Shown: in pieces, positions 62,409 to 64,000 of the stretch
Layout: each line of letters starts with the position of its first letter
Numbering within the stretch: the first letter of the stretch is position 1
Assembly (NCBI RefSeq): GCF_001277295.1
Contig: NZ_CP011456.1
Coordinates: 2,666,001-2,730,000, forward strand
Direction of reading: 5' to 3'
DNA length: 64,000 nucleotides
From: Anabaena sp. WA102
Lineage (GTDB): Bacteria; Cyanobacteriota; Cyanobacteriia; Cyanobacteriales; Nostocaceae
Notes under the pieces: model-generated
Told to the model about the DNA's origin: nothing
What the model saw: only the letters and a program-made list of their open reading frames with translations
Database searches by the model: none
Translations under genes and position numbers: made by a program

Positions 62409-63986
62409 TTAATTACCAATTATCGGCGCACTCAAAGAGACATTTTGTACTGCTTTGGTTGCGGCTAAGGTTGGTACAGAATCACGCAATCTTGCTGTTA
62501 ATTGTACAGTTGTAGCGTCGTACATTTGGGTTAGCAATTTGGGATAAAAACCAATACCAATAATAGGTATCAACAAACAAGCAATGATAAAGACTTCACG
62601 GGGTTCAGCATCTATCAAATTCTGATGAGAAACTAACTCTTCATTTTCTTGTCCGTAGAAAATTTCGCGCAACATTGAAAGGAGATAAATTGGCGTTAAA
62701 ATCACACCAACAGCCATCAAGAAAATGACAATGACTTTAAATGTCGAGTTATAAGCATCACTGGTGGCAAAACCGACAAATACCATTAATTCGGCGACAA
62801 AACCGCTCATTCCTGGTAATGCTAAAGAAGCCATTGAACAAGTTGTAAACATGGCGAAAATCTTTTGCATTTTTTTGCCGACACCACCCATTTCATCTAA
62901 CATGAGGGTGTGTGTGCGATCGTAAGTTGCACCGACTAAAAAGAACAAACTTGCCCCAATTAAGCCGTGAGAAACCATTTGTAAAACTGCGCCACTTAAA
63001 CCCAAGTCGGTGAAAGAGGCAATCCCAATGAGAACAAAGCCCATGTGGGAAATTGAAGAGTAGGCAATTTTCCGTTTTAAATTCCTTTGGGCAAAGGAAG
63101 TTAGGGCAGCGTAGATGATATTTACTACCCCCAAAACCACTAACACTGGTGCAACGTAAGCGTGGGCATCGGGTAGCATTTGGGCATTCATGCGAATTAA
63201 GGCATAACCACCCATTTTTAACAAAATACCTGCTAGTAACATATGCACGGGGGCTGTAGCCTCACCGTGAGCATCTGGTAGCCAGGTATGGAGGGGGATA
63301 ATGGGCAGCTTGACAGCGTAGGCAATCAGGAAGCCAGCGTAGAGTAAAAGTTGTAAATTGAGTCCAAAATCTTTTAAGGCGAGCGATCGCATATCGAATG
63401 TCACTGTATCGCCATAAAACCCCATTGTCAAGGAAGACAGCAAAATAAACAGCGAACCACCAGCGGTGTACAAAATAAATTTAGTCGCTGCATACTGGCG
63501 CTTTTTCCCTCCCCAAATTGACAAAAGGAAGTATATGGGGACAAGTTCCAGTTCCCACACCAGGAAAAATAACAGCATATCCTGGACGGCAAAAACGGCA
63601 ATTTGACCGCCATACATTGCCAAAATTAGGAAATAAAACAATTTCGGCTTTAGTGTTACAGGCCAAGCTGCTAAGATTGCCAGGGTGGTGATGAATCCTG
63701 TTAAGAGAACCAGGGGCATGGATAAGCCATCAACCCCTAAAGACCAATTTAAGCCCAATTGCGGAACCCAGGGATAACTTTCCACCAGTTGCAAATCGGG
63801 ATTAGAGAAATCGTATCCAGTATAAAAAGCACAGACAATGAGGACAAAATCTATCAACCCGACAATGAGAGAATACCAGCGCACGGTTTTTCCATCTTTA
63901 TCTGGGATAATGGGAAGGAGTAGTGATGCGGCTATGGGAAATAAAATAATCGTCGTCAGCCACGGGAAATTAGCTATATTCATCAC
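62409..63986 (-). CDS. ndhD: NAD(P)H-quinone oxidoreductase chain 4
   Basis: 525 residues, about 14 spans. Proton-pumping subunit of the photosynthetic NDH-1 complex. Conserved: WELELVPIYFLLSIWGGKKR, LPIIPLHTWLPDAHGEAT, KRKIAYSSISHMGFVLIG, GMSGFVAELMVFVG. The paralogue (NdhD1/D2 respiratory or D3/D4 CO2-uptake) is not certain; the PWLTTIILFPI N-terminus fits the D1/D2 type. Starts MMNIANFPW at 63986, with the upstream gene beyond the window. Confidence 0.93.
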   Translation of the reverse strand: MMNIANFPWLTTIILFPIAASLLLPIIPDKDGKTVRWYSLIVGLIDFVLIVCAFYTGYDFSNPDLQLVESYPWVPQLGLNWSLGVDGLSMPLVLLTGFITTLAILAAWPVTLKPKLFYFLILAMYGGQIAVFAVQDMLLFFLVWELELVPIYFLLSIWGGKKRQYAATKFILYTAGGSLFILLSSLTMGFYGDTVTFDMRSLALKDFGLNLQLLLYAGFLIAYAVKLPIIPLHTWLPDAHGEATAPVHMLLAGILLKMGGYALIRMNAQMLPDAHAYVAPVLVVLGVVNIIYAALTSFAQRNLKRKIAYSSISHMGFVLIGIASFTDLGLSGAVLQMVSHGLIGASLFFLVGATYDRTHTLMLDEMGGVGKKMQKIFAMFTTCSMASLALPGMSGFVAELMVFVGFATSDAYNSTFKVIVIFLMAVGVILTPIYLLSMLREIFYGQENEELVSHQNLIDAEPREVFIIACLLIPIIGIGFYPKLLTQMYDATTVQLTARLRDSVPTLAATKAVQNVSLSAPIIGN

Positions 63987-64000
63987 AATTAATCTGCTAT

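Overview
The window is chromosomal DNA of a filamentous, heterocyst-forming type of cyanobacterium (order Nostocales; the Anabaena / Dolichospermum / Nostoc group fits best). The evidence is the many GCGATCGC (HIP1) octamers, the nirA-nrtABCD-narB nitrate operon behind an NtcA-type promoter, a 112-residue P-II protein with Ser49 and Tyr51, ndhD, ferredoxin-thioredoxin reductase, a sucrose-phosphate synthase, XisH/XisI, and the heptamer and nonamer tandem repeats typical of these genomes. The species cannot be named from the sequence alone.

Layout. 0-5 kb: end of a HEAT-repeat gene, a CBS-pair protein, a CHAT-protease/TPR membrane protein and glnB. 5-15 kb is a worn accessory region: an M23 peptidase remnant, tRNA-Arg(CCG), a methylase plus PD-(D/E)XK pair, a decayed tnsB-tnsC remnant of a Tn7-like (probably type V-K CAST-like) transposon split by a MITE, a SafE/ferric-reductase fusion, and a peptidase M28 fragment ending at a tnpB remnant. 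15-29 kb is mostly core: malic enzyme, sucrose-phosphate synthase, an RsbW-like / SpoIIE-phosphatase pair, a response regulator broken by a MITE, an lptFG-lptB-lptA group, DUF309, ftrC, DUF58 and mtnA.

29-41.6 kb is the most unusual part: one long same-strand cluster with a coiled-coil protein, a NrdG-like radical-SAM activase, three consecutive Ras-like P-loop GTPases with progressively altered G4 motifs, a large membrane protein split by a -1 frameshift at a T-run, a membrane protein with an FHA-like tail, a secreted/anchored vWA protein, a small unknown protein and a Ycf46-like AAA+ ATPase. A DUF4351/Rpn-type gene sits inside it on the other strand. I see no standard name for this set. It looks like a membrane-linked NTP-dependent signalling or conflict system.

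41.6-53.6 kb: cbiET (cobalamin), a PsiE-like protein, then the nitrate assimilation operon read leftward from the NtcA site at 53597-53610. 54-59.6 kb is a defence/selfish-gene cluster: a C-protein-controlled type II restriction-modification system whose nuclease gene is interrupted near its 3' end by a complete IS4-type element with target duplication, a PIN toxin-antitoxin pair, xisH-xisI and decayed small genes. 60-64 kb: a COG0523 (CobW-like) GTPase, a WD40 protein and ndhD.

Several families of small non-autonomous inverted-repeat elements (MITEs) sit across the window. In three genes (tnsB, a response regulator, the restriction nuclease) removing the element plus one target copy on paper restores an uninterrupted reading frame, which fixes the element ends and the target duplications.
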